Origin: Candidatus Kapaibacterium sp. | GTDB taxonomy: Bacteria; Bacteroidota; Ignavibacteria; Kapaibacteriales; UBA961 | Direction: 5' to 3' | Length of the DNA stretch: 7,315 nucleotides | Assembly (NCBI GenBank): GCA_023259575.1 | Contig: JALRHN010000101.1 | Coordinates: forward strand, 1 to 7,315 | Shown here: piece after piece, positions 6,086 to 7,315 of the stretch | How positions within the stretch are numbered: the stretch's first letter is position 1 | How the letters are laid out: every line of letters begins with the position of its first letter | Notes under the pieces: model-generated | The model's database searches: none | Told to the model about the DNA's origin: nothing | Seen by the model: only the letters and a program-made list of their open reading frames with translations | Program-made: the position numbers and the translations under genes

Positions 6086-7315
6086 ATGAATATAATTAAT
6101 CATATTAAAGTGTTAATAAATAATTTCTTTTTGCAAAAGAATGCAATGTTATTGCTATTGTTTTTAGCATTTTGTATTCGTGTATTATTGATTGTTTTTA
6201 CACATCACGGACCAATGTCTGATGCTTATGATTATCATATATTAGCTTTAAATATTTCAGAGTACGGTATCTTTGGACATGATACTATCCCCACCGCATA
6301 TCGTCCAATTGGATATCCATTTTTACTAAGTTTAGTATATACATTATTTCCATTTTATAAAGCAGGACAAGTACTACAATCATTATTAATTGTATTAACT
6401 GGATATTTGATTTATCAAATTATTCTTTTCTTTAAATCAAACAGTAAAATTGCCATAGTAGGGGCTTTTATTTGGCTTTTTATTCCTAATACATTTGGAC
6501 AATCTTTATTGCTTTTGTCGGAGCCATTATGTACGGCTTTACTTTTACTTGGTATATATATACTACTTAAAAAATCTAATAAATATTGGCATTTTATTTC
6601 TGGAATAATTCTAGGATATTCTATACTTACAAGACCAACAGCTTTAATTCCTATTATATTTTTATTGCTTTTTTATCTGTACAAAAAGAAATCTTTATTT
6701 AAACATATAACCCCATCTATTATCGTAATTATTGTAGGAATTCTATGTGCAATTACACCTTGGATGATGAGAAATTATGTTGTTTTTGGAAAACCTCAAA
6801 TTGCAACAAATGGTGGAATTAATCTATGGATAGGTAATAATGATCAAGCAAATGGATCATATAAAATGACACAGGAACCTCCCGAATTAATTAATGTCAA
6901 AAATGAAATACAAAGAGATTCAATTGGATATGCTTTGGGCCTAAAATATATTATAGAAAATCCTCAAAAAACAATTGCAATGATCCCCAAAAAAATAGGA
7001 TTTATGTGGTCTTCAGATATGTATATGCTATTATCTTTTTTATCAAGTGATACTCATAATAAAAGTTACAAACAAATAGCTGCTTCAGTACCATTTCTAA
7101 TATCTTTAATAGTACTTTTACCTAGTTTTATACTTTTAATATATGGTTGGTATAGCCTAGTTAATATGGCTTCTACAGAATATGGAAAACTGTCATTATT
7201 ATTCATATTCTTATGGACTTGTGTGCATATTATCTTTTTTGGTTCTGCTAGATATCATGAGCCCTTAATACCATTTTTTATTATAGCTATAGCTTTATCA
7301 TCCCATACTAAAACT
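6086..7315 (+). CDS. GT39/ArnT-like polytopic membrane glycosyltransferase (GT-C fold), 3' end cut by window edge
   Basis: I translated this by eye: 410 codons with no stop before the right edge. Features of polyprenyl-phosphate-sugar-dependent GT-C enzymes are visible. A first membrane helix (about residues 21-38) is followed by an acidic loop, SDAYDYHILA, with Asp46 and Asp49 (Asp46 is the likely catalytic position). AYRPIGYPFLLSL (Arg73) comes next, then several hydrophobic helices, including one with LLLLSEPL and one with YSILTRPTALIP. A periplasmic segment reads NGGINLWIGNN (Gly250) then NGSY, and a late helix begins SARYHEPLIPF (Arg389). Such enzymes move a sugar from a lipid carrier to a lipid or protein outside the inner membrane. 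Donor and acceptor are unknown. The protein is probably nearly complete. The ATG at 6086 gives a basic N-terminus before the first helix; ATG 6146 (residue 21) is a possible alternative. The start lies just behind a terminator, so it may be expressed apart from porU-porV. Confidence 0.85.
   Translation, partial: MNIINHIKVLINNFFLQKNAMLLLLFLAFCIRVLLIVFTHHGPMSDAYDYHILALNISEYGIFGHDTIPTAYRPIGYPFLLSLVYTLFPFYKAGQVLQSLLIVLTGYLIYQIILFFKSNSKIAIVGAFIWLFIPNTFGQSLLLLSEPLCTALLLLGIYILLKKSNKYWHFISGIILGYSILTRPTALIPIIFLLLFYLYKKKSLFKHITPSIIVIIVGILCAITPWMMRNYVVFGKPQIATNGGINLWIGNNDQANGSYKMTQEPPELINVKNEIQRDSIGYALGLKYIIENPQKTIAMIPKKIGFMWSSDMYMLLSFLSSDTHNKSYKQIAASVPFLISLIVLLPSFILLIYGWYSLVNMASTEYGKLSLLFIFLWTCVHIIFFGSARYHEPLIPFFIIAIALSSHTKT

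Noticed and set aside
1..7315. CRISPR array, insertion sequence, tRNA or phage genes
   Set aside because: No regularly spaced repeats, transposase motifs, terminal inverted repeats or cloverleaf sequence were noticed on either strand.

Overview
This is an AT-rich window that looks chromosomal and comes from a member of the Bacteroidota or the wider FCB group. The assignment rests on three things: a complete PorU signal peptidase of the type IX secretion system (T9SS), a PorV-type outer-membrane barrel protein directly behind it, and a leftward promoter that fits the Bacteroidota consensus exactly (TTTG, 19 bases, TAACTTTG). Genus or class cannot be read from the sequence.

Layout. Positions 1-383 (minus strand) hold the N-terminal 127 codons of a LysE/RhtB-family exporter that runs off the left edge. 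Positions 384-807 are a 424-base divergent intergenic region. Its left half holds the exporter promoter and an 18-bp perfect palindrome at the expected transcription start. Its right half is very AT-rich leader DNA of the rightward gene, with repeated TTTTGCAT octamers and no promoter that I could identify convincingly. Positions 808-4893 (plus) encode PorU. Positions 4933-6015 (plus), 39 bases later, encode PorV. A strong rho-independent terminator at 6042-6076 closes that unit. Positions 6086-7315 (plus) hold a GT-C/GT39-type membrane glycosyltransferase that is still open at the right edge.

How the genes work together. In characterised Bacteroidota, PorV is an outer-membrane shuttle protein that carries T9SS cargo from the translocon to the PorU-containing attachment complex. 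PorU is a gingipain-like cysteine peptidase that removes the C-terminal sorting domain of the cargo and joins the cargo to anionic lipopolysaccharide. The two adjacent genes therefore probably form a porU-porV operon. The glycosyltransferase lies beyond the terminator and may act in cell-surface glycan or lipid modification; a link to T9SS cargo anchoring is only a guess. The LysE-type exporter is transcribed away from these genes and looks unrelated.

I saw no mobile element, tRNA, rRNA or CRISPR array. The core genes belong to known families. The least explained parts are the palindrome/promoter arrangement in the divergent region, the terminator lying almost against the start of the glycosyltransferase, and a few family-motif deviations.
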